From: Aurantiochytrium sp. KH105
Lineage: Eukaryota; Sar; Bigyra; Thraustochytrida; Thraustochytriidae
NCBI GenBank assembly: GCA_003116975.1
Contig: BGKB01000019.1
Span: 558,001 to 622,000 of the forward strand
Direction of reading: 5' to 3'
DNA length: 64,000 nucleotides
Every line of letters begins with the position of its first letter. The first letter of the stretch is position 1. Below, piece by piece: positions 19,985-29,897 of this stretch. The notes under the pieces are model-generated. The model searched no databases and was not told the origin of the DNA. It saw nothing but the letters and a program-made list of their open reading frames with translations. A program made the position numbers and the translations under genes.

Positions 19985-20674
19985 CGCGGCCGTCTACAAT
20001 TCACGCGCGGAACCTCGACTGCTCGCAGGCCCCGCTCGCACCGCCAGCACCTCCAGCAGCGCTGCTCGTGCCGTCGCCGTCGTCGTCGTCGTCGTCGCAG
20101 GCGTCGCAGGCGTCGTACGCTCGCTTCTCGCGCGCGATCCGCCAAGCTCCGGCGCTCAGGAAACCAGGCCGCGGCGCGGCGCGGCGAGACGACGCGGCGG
20201 AGGCCGCGCGGCGCAGCGCAGCTCCTCGCGGCGCGGCGGGGGGCGCTTGCGGGCGGCGGGCTCGCGCTCGGCTCGTCTCCTCCTGCGCGGGCGCGTATCC
20301 GGGTCTGACTCGACTCGGCTCGACTCGTGCGCTGCAGCCGCCTGCTGCTGCAGCCGAGCCCGCGAATCCGCGGTTTCGCCCGCGTCCCCGGGAGAAGCGG
20401 CCCGGAGAGACAGACGCAGGGCGAGGCAGGCGTAACGTCGGGAAACCGCCGCGAGGGTAACGGACAGGCAACGGGCACGTGCGCCAGACTGTTGGGGCGA
20501 GCTAAAGCGCGAAGCACATTGCGCGACGCGCGAAGGGAGAGCAGAGCAGAGCGGGGGCTGCGGCGAGCCGGCGAGACGACGAGGACGCGGCCAGCCAGGC
20601 TGCCGGCAAGCCCGCCAGCAAGCCTGCTGTGAAGTTGACGAAGGGTCACAGAGGGAGAAGGGAACTGAGACAGG
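19985..20674. other. Divergent, very GC-rich intergenic region
   Basis: Promoter-side spacer between the lipoyl/KGD4 gene (-) and RIC-8 (+). It contains a CGT/CGTCGT run near 20070-20100. Both strands are open in several frames only because of the high GC content; the translations are Arg/Ala/Pro-rich and not gene-like. Confidence 0.5.
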
Positions 20675-22389
20675 ATGCTCAAAGAGCGAGCCGCAAAGTT
20701 CGCAGAGGAGGCCGGGCAAAAGCTGACGCAGGGCGAGAGCCTTGGGAGCCTGTACGTGCGCAAGGAATGAGGAGACGAATAGAGAGGAAACGATTGAGAG
20801 TGCATTTGTCCTCTTCTTCTTTTCTCCTTCTTCTTCTTCTTCTTCAAGCCTTCGTCTCTTGTTATACTTCGTAGGAGAACTGACAAACTTGAACAAACCA
20901 TGCCAGCTTTGCGGACGAAAATGCGCAGGTAGACTTTTACAAGGACCTGGCACAATGCATTCGGGAGGGCAAGGAGGTCGCGTCTGCGCTCGAAGCCACA
21001 AAGATCGCACTTTGCGAGCGCAAGCCCGCCATTAAACCTCTCAGCGAAGACCCGGAAGTGCTCGCAGGTGTCTGCGCTGCTGCCGCAGAGCATCTCGGGT
21101 CCAAAGTTTCCCACGACGCGCTCAAGTGTCTCAACAATGCATTGTTTGATAATCCGCCTGCACAAAGCGTCTTCCAGTCGATCGACCTAGCACGAGGAGC
21201 GCAACCGCTCGCGCAAGTCCTCGCTCAAACACAGGACCTTGAGGCGCTCAAACTCGCGGGAAACGTGGGAATGATCATCATTACCGCGCGTCAGGGCGAC
21301 GCTAGTGCTGAAGCTAACGCTGGCGCTGCGTCCGAGGCGGCTAGAGTAAGTAGTCAAGATTCCAGCACAGATGCACAAGACGAGCAAGTAGCCACCGAGA
21401 CCGCCGCATTGGCCGAGGCTGCACTTCAGGGGGCGGTCACGCTCGCGGCACAGCTACGCGGCAGCACTGACGGCGATGAAGAAGATGCACTAAATCTATT
21501 TGCTGGCGAGGACAAAGGCGCAGCCGCGCGCGCGGCATTGACGGCCTGCTTCAAGCTTATTTATGCTGCCATGGTCGTGCAAGCAGACGTGCTCGCCTCG
21601 CGCGCGGCCGCGTCTCGGGCCTCACGCGCGGGCATTGACGCCCAAGGACTGGCGGCCTTTCTGGACAGTCTACGACTTGACGCGCAAGAGACGCCCATGA
21701 TTGACAGGTTTGCTCTAGCAGTCGTACAGACGCTGTGTGCTGCGCAGCCCGCCAGCGACGCCACAACGAGCGATACGCAGCGCGCAGAGCAGCACAGCGT
21801 GCGCGAGGTTCGACTGCAAGCTGCCAGTGTGGCCATGCTCGCGTGCGAGATCGAGGGCTTTTGTGAGCTCTTTGTGCGTAGGGGCGGTCTGAAAGGACTG
21901 CTCGAGATTTTGGACTTTTCTCTATGCGAAATTGCCAGCGAGGTCACGGATCCCGTCCGCGCTGTGCAGACCGTGGGCGAACTCATGCCCTATATTATCA
22001 CATGCACGCGTGTGGTCCAGGAGTCGCGGCGCGGTCTCGAGGAGGCACAGGCGCGCATCTTTCCTCGTACAATTCCGCCCCTGGTTCGGGGAGACACCGA
22101 AACGGACGCCGCGTTTGACGCCCGGGGAAAAGAGCGACAAATGGCTGGCGATACCCCGAAAGATGTTCTCGGGGGCCGGCTCATTGTCTTCCTCACTTGC
22201 CTCAACTCGAGCTTGAAACGCTGCGTCGGTGAACTCCTTTACGAGCTCTGCGATCAGAGTCCGAACGAAATGTCGCGGCGGTGCGGATACGGAAATGCTG
22301 CGCACATGATTGCCATCAAGGCTGGGACCATTGGTGACATTCTCAAAAAGCAGGACGAGGATCGCGCGCGCCGCAACGAGGCTCAATAG
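20675..22389 (+). CDS. RIC-8 family G-alpha chaperone/exchange factor (2 exons)
   Basis: Spliced CDS: exon 1 is 20675-20751 and exon 2 is 20907-22389, giving 519 aa, the usual RIC-8 length. RIC-8 (synembryn) folds heterotrimeric G-alpha subunits and acts as a guanine-nucleotide exchange factor for them in the cytosol. The all-helical armadillo-like body ends in a segment close to the family signature: ELLYELCDQSPNEMSRRCGYGNAA, where the LxELC...GYGNAA core is diagnostic. The long uninterrupted frame begins only with GTG at 21058; conserved-looking codons upstream (VDFYKDLAQCIREGKEVA) show that the exon continues to 20907. Joining to MLKERAAKFAEEAGQKLTQG at 20675 through donor gtacgt (20752) and an acceptor ending at 20906 keeps the frame. 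The exact acceptor is less certain than the existence of the intron. Confidence 0.78.
20752..20906 (+). other. RIC-8 intron 1
   Basis: A 155-bp GT-AG intron with donor gtacgt, an internal CTT-rich pyrimidine tract at about 20811-20846, and the proposed acceptor tgccag. An in-frame TGA at 20881 rules out simple read-through. Confidence 0.65.
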
Positions 22390-22523
22390 ACCCTACCGTA
22401 CCCTAGGCCCAGGCTTTGAGATTGTGTGTGTAAAAGTGGATGCTTCTTTCTTGATGCAGGTCAAAAGCGAGCTCATGATGGAGTCCATGAAGAAAATAAA
22501 AGAGGTTGGCAAACGCCAACTTT

Positions 22524-22660
22524 TGACGGGGCCTTGCTCGCCATTGATTTTTAAACGGTGTCGAGTGCACAATTGTCGCCCCGGTCGTCACGTCGCCCAC
22601 GGGCGTGCGTCGCGTCGCCTCGGACAACGAGAACGCACGCCCCTCGAGCGCAATAAATGA
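22524..22660 (-). pseudogene. Decayed copy of the GPKOW 3' coding end
   Basis: The sequence 'tttgacggggcc.tgctcgcc' at about 22524 and the following 120 bases align, with scattered substitutions and small indels, to 22924-23050 inside the GPKOW gene. Shared blocks include 'gcccacgggcg' and 'cctcggacaac'. The frame is interrupted, so this is a non-coding relic. Confidence 0.75.
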
Positions 22661-22814
22661 GACACCGCTTCCGCAATCGTCCGCTTCAATTGTGTAAGAG
22701 TCGCTGCTTGTTTCCTGATACCTCGGACAACGAGAACGCACGCCCTCCGAGCGCAATAATCGAGACACCGCTTCCGCAATCTTCCGCTTCAATTGGCTGC
22801 TTGTTTCCTGATAC
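22618..22814. repeat. Two-unit tandem repeat (about 100 bp)
   Basis: Unit A (22618-22720) and unit B (22721-22814) both begin 'cctcggacaacgagaacgca' and end near 'tgcttgtttcctgata'. They differ by a few substitutions and an 11-base indel. The first part of each unit derives from the GPKOW-like relic. Confidence 0.85.
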
Positions 22815-22881
22815 AGGTCGAAACTAAGAGTATAGAGTCGCAAAGAAGAAGAGATCAGTGAAACATCGTGCCCAGGTGCTT

Positions 22882-24471
22882 TTACTTTAGGACGACGAGC
22901 TCCGCCACCTCATCGTAGTCAAGTTTGACGGGGCCATGCTCGCCATCAATTTGGACGGTAGCGAGTGCGCGACTGTTGCTCCGGTCCACAAGTTGCCCAC
23001 GGGCGCCCGTGGCGCGGCCTCGGACAACAAGAACACGCCCTCCACGCTTGGGTAACGCCGTGCTGAGCTGAGACTGTCTGGCGTTGACGAGAGCGCGTGA
23101 TTCGAGACGAACCGCAGCACTTGCGCGGTCGTCCTCTCCGCTCTTGACTGACTCAACAACTCCCTTTTCGCCGACCAATCTACCATCGCCCACCGACCGC
23201 GAGATGATGCGCACACGAATGCCGGGCATGAGCCAGCTTCGATGTCGTCGTGCATCCCGCCTCGCTTTCTTTGACCCCCTTGCCACGTCATCGTCACCAT
23301 TATCGTCGTACATGTTTCCTTCGTCTCTTTCATGTCTGTGCATTCGTTTTCTGCTCTTTATATCCTTTTTGTGTTTCTTCTCTTCCTTTCTTTTGCGCTT
23401 GGATGACTTGTTGCTCCCGTTTCGCTTGCTCGCCTCCACGTCGTCGCCGCTGCTGGACTCGTCATCGTCGTCATTTCGGGCCTTGGTGACTCGTGCAAGA
23501 ACGCGATTACGAAAGGCGATACACGGGTTTTCGTCGGCAAGCTGTGTATGGTCGACAACTTCCACCAAGTCCCGCTTGACCTTAACAATCCGATCATCCT
23601 CCTCGCTACTTACAACGACAACGTCATTGTCAACCTCGACGAGAATATTATTCAATCCCGGAACGGAGTCTGCCTGAGTGACGACGCCAAAGATTTGATC
23701 GTCATCCTTGGCGCTGGTTTGCGCGCCATCTTCTGCTTTCTGAAGTGAGAGTCCTCGTTCATCGTTGCCCAGAGGTTTTAAGATCGACTTGGGGAATTTC
23801 ACGAGACTTCCGTCCTCGATCCATCCTGGTCGAAACTTTGGCGTTGCACTTGTTGCATTCGTGTCATTGACAGAGGAGGTTTTCTTCTCAGCCTGTCCGC
23901 TTTCAGCAAGCTTGCGACGCTTGCGCTCTTTGAGAAGTGCTTCAATATCCTGCTTTGGGGTGGCACCAAGACCTAGAAGCGCGGGTCGCGGGATGCTCGG
24001 CGCAGGGCCAGCGGCGCTAGATCCTTTTTCTCCATTCCCTGCTGCCGGATTCCAGCCCATGCCGCGAAGCATGGCAGCGCCAAAGTCATCGATAGATACA
24101 GCCTCGTATTGCTTCTCTGAGGAGTCTGGGAGATCTTGGATGTGTCTCTCGAGGCGTTCCTTCTCGTCAGCAATGGCGCGAATTGCCGCTGGCTGGTTGC
24201 GCAGGAGCATCGGCAAGGACTCGTCCACATCTTTAGATTTCACGAGCGGGATGACCACTGGTTCTTTCGGCTCGGCGTCAGCTTCGTCAGCCGCGTCTCG
24301 CAGCTGTGAGCTATTGCGCCTAGATCTCTCGTCCTCTTCCTCTTCCTCTTCCGCCGCCGCAAAGGCGTCGTCGACCTCCTCACCCTGCTCCTTGCCATCG
24401 TGATGGTTGCTCTGGACGCCCCGTCGCGTCTTGAGCTTGACGGCCCGAAAGCTGCTGGCCGAAGAATCCAT
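22882..24471 (-). CDS. G-patch/KOW splicing factor, GPKOW/Spp2/MOS2 family
   Basis: A 529-aa nuclear protein. An acidic, Ser-rich N-terminus leads to the short G-patch-like element EAVSIDDFGAAMLRGMGW (about residues 150-165), the part that binds and activates the spliceosomal DEAH helicase Prp2/DHX16. A Lys/Arg- and Asp-rich spacer follows. Two KOW-like modules lie near the C-terminus: one begins LMPGIRVRIISRSV and the other GGRVLVVRGRATGARGQLVD, followed by a VKLDYDEVAELV end. This order is that of human GPKOW, plant MOS2 and, for the G-patch, yeast Spp2. The ATG at 24471 is used because the frame upstream to 24546 starts only with GTG. Confidence 0.85.
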   Translation of the reverse strand: MDSSASSFRAVKLKTRRGVQSNHHDGKEQGEEVDDAFAAAEEEEEEDERSRRNSSQLRDAADEADAEPKEPVVIPLVKSKDVDESLPMLLRNQPAAIRAIADEKERLERHIQDLPDSSEKQYEAVSIDDFGAAMLRGMGWNPAAGNGEKGSSAAGPAPSIPRPALLGLGATPKQDIEALLKERKRRKLAESGQAEKKTSSVNDTNATSATPKFRPGWIEDGSLVKFPKSILKPLGNDERGLSLQKAEDGAQTSAKDDDQIFGVVTQADSVPGLNNILVEVDNDVVVVSSEEDDRIVKVKRDLVEVVDHTQLADENPCIAFRNRVLARVTKARNDDDDESSSGDDVEASKRNGSNKSSKRKRKEEKKHKKDIKSRKRMHRHERDEGNMYDDNGDDDVARGSKKARRDARRHRSWLMPGIRVRIISRSVGDGRLVGEKGVVESVKSGEDDRASAAVRLESRALVNARQSQLSTALPKRGGRVLVVRGRATGARGQLVDRSNSRALATVQIDGEHGPVKLDYDEVAELVVLK

Positions 24472-24596
24472 CCGCCCTCCCTCCCTCCGTTCCTCCGGTC
24501 CTCCCTCCGTTTTACCCTCCTTCCCGTGGCGCGGGGTTGTCGCCACGCCGCGCGCAGGTCGCTAGCAACGTCGAATCTGGACGTTTGCTTGTTTGC

Positions 24597-24627
<31 letters not shown>

Positions 24628-25236
24628 GCTTGCTGCTTGCTTTCTTGTTCGCAACTTTCTCGTGCGAGTGATGACCCAGGGGAGGGGTACGCGCAGCGCG
24701 CACCCATTAGTGCACACCTCCCGAGTACACACCGTTTGACTGAGGCAGACAGGACTGGATGCTGCTGTCGGTGCGGCCTGCTGGCTGCTGTTGGGGACAG
24801 GCGTCCGCGCCGTGCAGCGCGGAGTCCAATTCCACGGTGGTTCTCATTGTCCCGTAGGACCCGAGTGGCCCTCGCGCGCAGTGCAGACAGCGTTCGTGCG
24901 AGTGCGGAGATGGGCAGCGCAGCCTATACTTGATTGCATGACTCGGAGTGTGGTGAGTTCTTTCTTCGAAGTTGGCAGCGGAAAACCTCGACTCGGAGAA
25001 GAGCGACTGCAGTTGGCGAGTCAGGGCCGCGCGGAAAGACGCGTCAAGGAGGTAACCTCCCATACACTGGCAGAATAGGACTCGCGCTCGCACCAAAATC
25101 ACTTGCTCGCTCGTGAACCGTGTGTCCGGGCCGTCTCCGACAGGGCGTCGGAGATCACCTGCAAGCAAGGCTGACCCCAACACGCGCGTGCGCGTGCGTG
25201 CTTTGGTGACAGGCATTGAGAGACGCGTGAGCGAGG
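24472..25236. other. Divergent intergenic region with TTGC/TGC repeats
   Basis: Promoter-side spacer between GPKOW (-) and the ankyrin gene (+). It holds an interrupted TTGC/TGC microsatellite at about 24585-24652. No gene is supported. Confidence 0.5.
24585..24652. repeat. Interrupted (TTGC)n/(TGC)n microsatellite
   Basis: Blocks of ttgcttgc separated by ctgc units, just upstream of GPKOW. Confidence 0.85.
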
Positions 25237-27732
25237 ATGACAACGCTGCCATCCTTACAGGGAGGCGCAAGCGTAGGAGCTGCAAGCTCTTCACATGACG
25301 TGTTTGCGAGGGGTGAGGATGAGGACGCAGAGACCGCGAGCGACCTCCGTGCCGTCCTGCTAAGCTGCATTCGAGAGGGCAACGGGGAACAAGCCCTCGC
25401 AATTGCACAGTCCGGCAAGGTGCTGCCGCAAAAGCACGCGCGCGTCAAGCCTGGGCAAGCCGGAATCGACTTTCCTCTCGAGGTCGCTGCTGCGTTTGGA
25501 AATCAACAAGTCGTGGCTGCCCTTCTCGAGAAGGGCTTTGCGGCAGAGCACACCAAAAGTCTTATTAAAGCTGGTGCCTCCGAGGCTACGACTTCAGCTG
25601 ATGACCCTTCGAGCAGCAGCGGCAGCGGCGGCGGCGGCCAATCAGTGGCAAATGACAACGATTCGCGCCTTGGCGGGAGTCCCTCTTCACATTCGATATC
25701 GCACAACCACATAGCCACGGCTTCCTCGTCTGCTCTGGGCGCAGCAATGTCGTCATCGACATCATCAAACCGATTTCAGCCTACACGACCTCGATCCATG
25801 AGCCGCAAGTCTGTGCAGAGTAGCAGCAGCTACAGTAGCGGCAAGTCGAGAGGACGGATTTCGCGGGGTATTGGGAGCCAAGGCAACCTTCACAACGGGT
25901 TTAGCGGAGGCAGCGGCAACAATCAAAGCGGCCGCGTCTCAAATGCAGATGCTCCACGCCATGTGCACTTCTTTCGCACGCAGCCTCGAAGTCGGCCAAA
26001 GCCGGGCATCTACAGTCCGCTGCACTGGGCGTGCTACAAGGGACATCTCGGCATCGTCTGCCTGCTACTTCGATACGGCTTTGACCCGTCAAGTGTGGAC
26101 ACCGATGGCAACACTGCATTGCATCTCGCTGCCACGGCGTGCAGCGAAACGTCTGATAAGGACTGTCAGCACGCCGTTATTATCGAGGTTTTACTCAGCG
26201 AGAACGTCGACATTTTTGCGCGCAACATGTTTGGCAACCGTGCGCTGCAGCTTGCAGCAGACGCTCGCGCCAAGCTTCTGCTACAGCGCGCCGAGCAGGA
26301 TGATCGTACTCGCAGCGGCCTTTTGTCTTTGTCGCGCATCATTCAGGCCGAAGAGACGTTGTCCAAATTGCTCAATTCCATCTTTCGAGACAATGCGCAC
26401 GAGGAGGAAAATGCTGAGAATGGTCACGACATCTTTGCGACGCGCGTTTCGTCCGATCGAGCCGACGCTGCAGCGCCCTCTTCATCTGTGGCAATGGCCC
26501 CCTTACTTGGTCGTATTCCTGCGGACGACGTTGTCGAGCAGACCCCAGAGGAAGCTCGCGCCAAATTGGAGATGCAGCGCGCCGCGCAGATTAAAGCGAG
26601 CCGCACCGACGCGCTAACGGTTCTCACCATCTCTTTGCGACGGCGAATCCATGATCTTGCCAAGGCTGTGGACGTGGCCATCGCCTGCAAAGTCAACAAG
26701 AATCTCCTTGCTCTCGGTAAGCGCACCTTGCGTGAGCTGACACATCGGCAACACTGCGAAACGGCTTCGCTCAAGATGCTAGGCGACCTCGTCGATGAAT
26801 CAAACGTTGTCTATCTGCGGACGTACGCGGGCATTTTGCGCAAAGCGCGCGAGGTCAACGTAGCTCGGCATGTCTTTCTGCGCACATCTCGCGTTTACCT
26901 TTATATGGAGTCCAAAATGCGTCTGCAGACCCTCTATACTAGCCTCATTGCTCGCGAAATGGCTTCCGAGGAAATCCCCGTGGATCTTGTGTGGGAGCTC
27001 AACGCAAGCCTGCAGGCTTTTGTACAGCGGCGAATTTATTTTGGCGCAAGGAAGCCCAGCAACCTTTTGCAAGACCCAAGCGAAATGGCGCACGCTGCAC
27101 TAAGCGGGGACGGACTCCCCGTTTCGAGGAGCGATCCTAGCACAGCGTCAGGCAAGAAGGGTCGCGGAGCCAATGGCGGTGGCGGAAAGCGAGGTAAAAA
27201 GGGAAATGGGGGGCGAAAGGGTAAAAAGGCAGACGCTTCCGATCTTGCAGATGGAGAGCAAAAGTCGGCAGAGGAGTTGGCTGCCGAGGCCGAGGCCGCA
27301 GCGGCTCGAGCAGAAGCTGCACGTGCAGAGGCACTTTTCAACGAGGACCCGGACGATTTTCTCATGCGCACGGCTGGTGCTCTTCTCCTTCGCTTGCGAA
27401 TTGAAGTGGAATTTACTGAACTGTCAACCAAGACATTTGCCAAATCCGACTGGCCTGATTCTGCGGCTCACATTGCTGCTCTCGAAGGTGCTCTGCATCG
27501 CCTAGATGAGCTCGCCCTTCAATGCGAAGCCCTCACGCGGGTCGATTGCGGCGCGACTGTGAGCGAGGACATACTGTTGGCTGGCCTCGCGCGTTCGCGA
27601 CAGCTACAGCGCGATCTCAAAACTGCCAAGCGTAATCTTGCTGACAAGGAAGCCCAAACTGAAGCCGGCGAAGACGACCTTGCGCCGAAAGCGAGCAAGG
27701 GCAAAAAGCGCGGCGGCAAGGGTAAGAACTAG
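25237..27732 (+). CDS. Ankyrin-repeat protein of unknown function
   Basis: An 831-aa protein starting at the ATG at 25237. An N-terminal helical segment (ETASDLRAVLLSCIREGNGE...) is followed by a long Ser/Gly/Asn-rich region (about residues 110-240). Three ankyrin repeats occupy about residues 257-350, visible as YSPLHWACYKGHLGIVCLLL, then DTDGNTALHLAAT and FGNRALQLAADAR. The following 270 residues are predicted helical and charged (TISLRRRIHDLAKAVDVAI), with no recognised domain. The C-terminus has two Gly/Lys-rich basic patches (KKGRGANGGGGKRGKKG and the terminal KGKKRGGKGKN) flanking an Ala/Glu helix. The basic patches suggest binding to nucleic acid or to acidic lipid, which is an inference only. 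Confidence 0.7.
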   Translation: MTTLPSLQGGASVGAASSSHDVFARGEDEDAETASDLRAVLLSCIREGNGEQALAIAQSGKVLPQKHARVKPGQAGIDFPLEVAAAFGNQQVVAALLEKGFAAEHTKSLIKAGASEATTSADDPSSSSGSGGGGQSVANDNDSRLGGSPSSHSISHNHIATASSSALGAAMSSSTSSNRFQPTRPRSMSRKSVQSSSSYSSGKSRGRISRGIGSQGNLHNGFSGGSGNNQSGRVSNADAPRHVHFFRTQPRSRPKPGIYSPLHWACYKGHLGIVCLLLRYGFDPSSVDTDGNTALHLAATACSETSDKDCQHAVIIEVLLSENVDIFARNMFGNRALQLAADARAKLLLQRAEQDDRTRSGLLSLSRIIQAEETLSKLLNSIFRDNAHEEENAENGHDIFATRVSSDRADAAAPSSSVAMAPLLGRIPADDVVEQTPEEARAKLEMQRAAQIKASRTDALTVLTISLRRRIHDLAKAVDVAIACKVNKNLLALGKRTLRELTHRQHCETASLKMLGDLVDESNVVYLRTYAGILRKAREVNVARHVFLRTSRVYLYMESKMRLQTLYTSLIAREMASEEIPVDLVWELNASLQAFVQRRIYFGARKPSNLLQDPSEMAHAALSGDGLPVSRSDPSTASGKKGRGANGGGGKRGKKGNGGRKGKKADASDLADGEQKSAEELAAEAEAAAARAEAARAEALFNEDPDDFLMRTAGALLLRLRIEVEFTELSTKTFAKSDWPDSAAHIAALEGALHRLDELALQCEALTRVDCGATVSEDILLAGLARSRQLQRDLKTAKRNLADKEAQTEAGEDDLAPKASKGKKRGGKGKN

Positions 27733-28166
27733 AGAATCAAATGATCGGAGCCTTTATAGAGAATCGGTCAAGGCTTTTCTTCTTCTTCTTCTTCTTCTTC
27801 TTCTTCTTCTTCTTCTTCTTCTTCTTCTTCTTCTGAGCGTGCATGCAATATTTTTGAGCCACACGTTGCTTGTCTCCTTTCAGGCGACCCCTCTAATGGA
27901 AAAGAAATTCGTTGCGCAGAAACCATCACTTGGCGAAGCCCGACAGACAAATCAAAATTTTAGGCTATCCTGAGTGGTCAGTCGATAGAGACTGCAGCGT
28001 ATGCCAATCTTGTGCCCGACATAAGACTATCTTTCAAAAAAATTCTTCGAAACGATTGCAGGACTCCATAGTTACGTTGTTGCGTAGTCAAGAGGTCACC
28101 AAAGTTCACGAAAGTGCGATTTGTCACAGGTGGTATAGTATACCTAGTCCCTTTGGTGCTGAGTGC
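27733..28166. other. Convergent spacer with CTT microsatellite
   Basis: AT-richer 3' flanks of the convergent ankyrin and LRRC56 genes, with the CTT array listed separately. No gene was seen. Confidence 0.5.
27777..27834. repeat. (CTT)n microsatellite
   Basis: About 19 near-perfect ctt triplets, 45 bases downstream of the ankyrin gene stop codon. Confidence 0.95.
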
Positions 28167-29897
28167 TTAGCGCACCTTTTCCTCCTCCATGCCAAGGGGA
28201 GACGCGCAGTCAGATAGAAAGTCCGCATGGTCATACAGCTCGTCGAACTTGTTCATGTCTTGGTTAACGCTGCAGCTTGTCCCAGGGCTCACGATAGAAG
28301 AAGCTGACGCCTGACGTTTCTTTGGTGGGTGTGGTCGCGTTGCGTAGGTGCGTGTGTGTGACAAAGACGGTTTGGCGCTTGGTTTGCGCCGCACAAAGCG
28401 AGAGCGCGGAGACTCCGTGTTATTGTTGTTATTGTTGTTGTTGTTGTTGTTGCTGCTGCTGCTGCTGCTACTGCTACTACTGCTGGTGAGTGAAGCCGAC
28501 CGAGCAACTGCGGAGGCAGCAGCGCCTGAACCTGCGAAAGCCGGTGGCACATCGAGCTGTAACTCGCGGAGATCTCGCTCCAAGTCGTCACTAAGCGCCA
28601 AGAGCTCGCTGAGCTTGCTGTCGGAGAGAAGAAGGTCCTCCACGTCGGCACGGCTTCCAAAGCGTGGCGTGAGATCGTCTTCTGGATTAACCAAGCCCCA
28701 ATCCTCGCTGGCCAGCGAGGCGGCAACCTGTTTGAGGCGCTGTTGGTTCGTCTCGAGCTGCGAAGCCTTTTTCCGACGTCGCATCGAAGCAGCAAGATTG
28801 CCAGCAAAGACCACATTTGAGCCATGCGTAAGCGCCGAGGCGCTCTCATTAGAACTGGCGTCCGCAGCATTTTGGGTCTCCCCGCGCGTTTTGTCTGCAG
28901 AGCGGTCAGAAAGAGAATTTGCGCCAAAGGATCCTTGTTCCAACGGACTCGCAAATCCCCCGCGCGTGGAACCTGAGCGTCCTCGTGGCGTGCTTGGTCG
29001 TGCTCGAATCATTTCGAGCTCGTCATTCGCGCCATGACAGGCGTTTGCCCAGCGCGCTCCCTGTGAATCCATTGTCTCGCAGCCTTGCTCGTGATCCTCC
29101 CAGGAAGCATGAATGCGCGTCGGAAGGCTCTCCAAAAATGCCGCGATCTCGTCCATCGTGGTATCACTGATGGGCTCGCGGTCGTGCATTTCAACCGGCG
29201 TTTCGTCAAGGTGTTCAATTCCAGGCACGAGCTGCACAATAACACGCCTATAGAGTTCAACGTTTGCAATCGGATTCTCTTGGAGAAACAGGTGACTTAA
29301 TTCGGGACACGTGCCAAGCTGGTCCACTTCGTTGAGGTCACCAATGAGATTAGCGCGGGCATCTAAAACCCTGAGCTGCTCATGCATGGCCAAAGGCGTG
29401 AGGCAACGGACGTAGTTGCCAGGAATATGAAGCTCCTGGAGCGCGTCGAGCGCAGAGATGCCGTCCAAGTCACGAACTTGGCTCGCCGCCAAATTCAATA
29501 CGCGAAGATGCCGAAGACTCGTGCCAAAGTCTCGAAAGCTCGCAAGAACACTGCGATCGAGAGTCAAGGTGCGAAGGTTAGGCAAAAAGTATCCGATTTG
29601 AGCAATCGCTTGGTCTGTGGTGTCAACGCGGAGGGCTAGTGAGGTCACGGACTCTAGGTCATCACTCTTGGCGATTTCACGAAGTTTGGTGTCCGTGAGC
29701 ATGTCAATTTCCATAAATTCGCGTTCGATCTCCTCTGCACAGAGGGCACGTTTGCAGCCTGTCTCGTCCGCTGTAGCACCTGTTTCTTTGCGTGCTGCAG
29801 GTGATGGACGAATCATGAAGGACGATGACGCCCGTGCGAGGTGAATTCTCCGCGCAGACCCACTCTTGGGCGCTGTGGCACCCGAGGTTTGGAGCAT
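28167..29897 (-). CDS. LRRC56: Leucine-rich-repeat ciliary protein LRRC56/ODA8-like
   Basis: A 576-aa protein. After a basic N-terminus, residues about 70-235 resemble LRRC56 in order and spacing: LREIAKSDDLESVTSLAL, then LPNLRTLTLDRSVLASFRD, GTSLRHLRVLNLAASQVRDL, DGISALDALQELHIPGN, LRVLDARANLIGDL and CPELSHLFLQENPI, ending in VPGIEHLDETPV. LRRC56 (Chlamydomonas ODA8) is needed for maturation and transport of outer dynein arms into motile flagella, so the organism probably makes a flagellated stage. The C-terminal half is low-complexity and contains Ser and Asn homopolymers of about 12 and 11 residues encoded by GCT/GTT-type repeats at 28420-28500. The start is the ATG at 29897; an internal Met at residue 28 is possible. 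Confidence 0.82.
   Translation of the reverse strand: MLQTSGATAPKSGSARRIHLARASSSFMIRPSPAARKETGATADETGCKRALCAEEIEREFMEIDMLTDTKLREIAKSDDLESVTSLALRVDTTDQAIAQIGYFLPNLRTLTLDRSVLASFRDFGTSLRHLRVLNLAASQVRDLDGISALDALQELHIPGNYVRCLTPLAMHEQLRVLDARANLIGDLNEVDQLGTCPELSHLFLQENPIANVELYRRVIVQLVPGIEHLDETPVEMHDREPISDTTMDEIAAFLESLPTRIHASWEDHEQGCETMDSQGARWANACHGANDELEMIRARPSTPRGRSGSTRGGFASPLEQGSFGANSLSDRSADKTRGETQNAADASSNESASALTHGSNVVFAGNLAASMRRRKKASQLETNQQRLKQVAASLASEDWGLVNPEDDLTPRFGSRADVEDLLLSDSKLSELLALSDDLERDLRELQLDVPPAFAGSGAAASAVARSASLTSSSSSSSSSSSNNNNNNNNNNNTESPRSRFVRRKPSAKPSLSHTRTYATRPHPPKKRQASASSIVSPGTSCSVNQDMNKFDELYDHADFLSDCASPLGMEEEKVR
28421..28484. repeat. Coding (GTT)n/(GCT)n trinucleotide tract
   Basis: Forward-strand gtt and gct triplets that encode the Asn and Ser homopolymers of LRRC56 on the minus strand. 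Confidence 0.85.

Larger units (their letters stand above)
22390..22881. other. Convergent spacer with decayed GPKOW 3'-end copies
   Basis: Between RIC-8 (+) and GPKOW (-). Most of it is made of degenerate duplicates of the last part of the GPKOW coding region, described in separate entries. Confidence 0.6.

Noticed and set aside
19244-20308. 354-aa plus-strand frame with internal repeats
   Set aside because: Its repeats only mirror the duplicated lipoyl domains coded on the opposite strand; the mitochondrial lipoyl protein explains the sequence.
19936-21165. 409-aa minus-strand frame over the RIC-8 5' region
   Set aside because: Low-complexity Arg/Ser translation over a very GC-rich spacer, overlapping real exons on the plus strand.
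22618-22814. Tandem repeats as a CRISPR-like array
   Set aside because: Only two long degenerate units without spacers, in a eukaryotic genome, and derived from the neighbouring gene.
28348-29037. Plus-strand frame with a long poly-Leu run
   Set aside because: Poly-Leu arises from reading the Asn/Ser trinucleotide tract of LRRC56 backwards.
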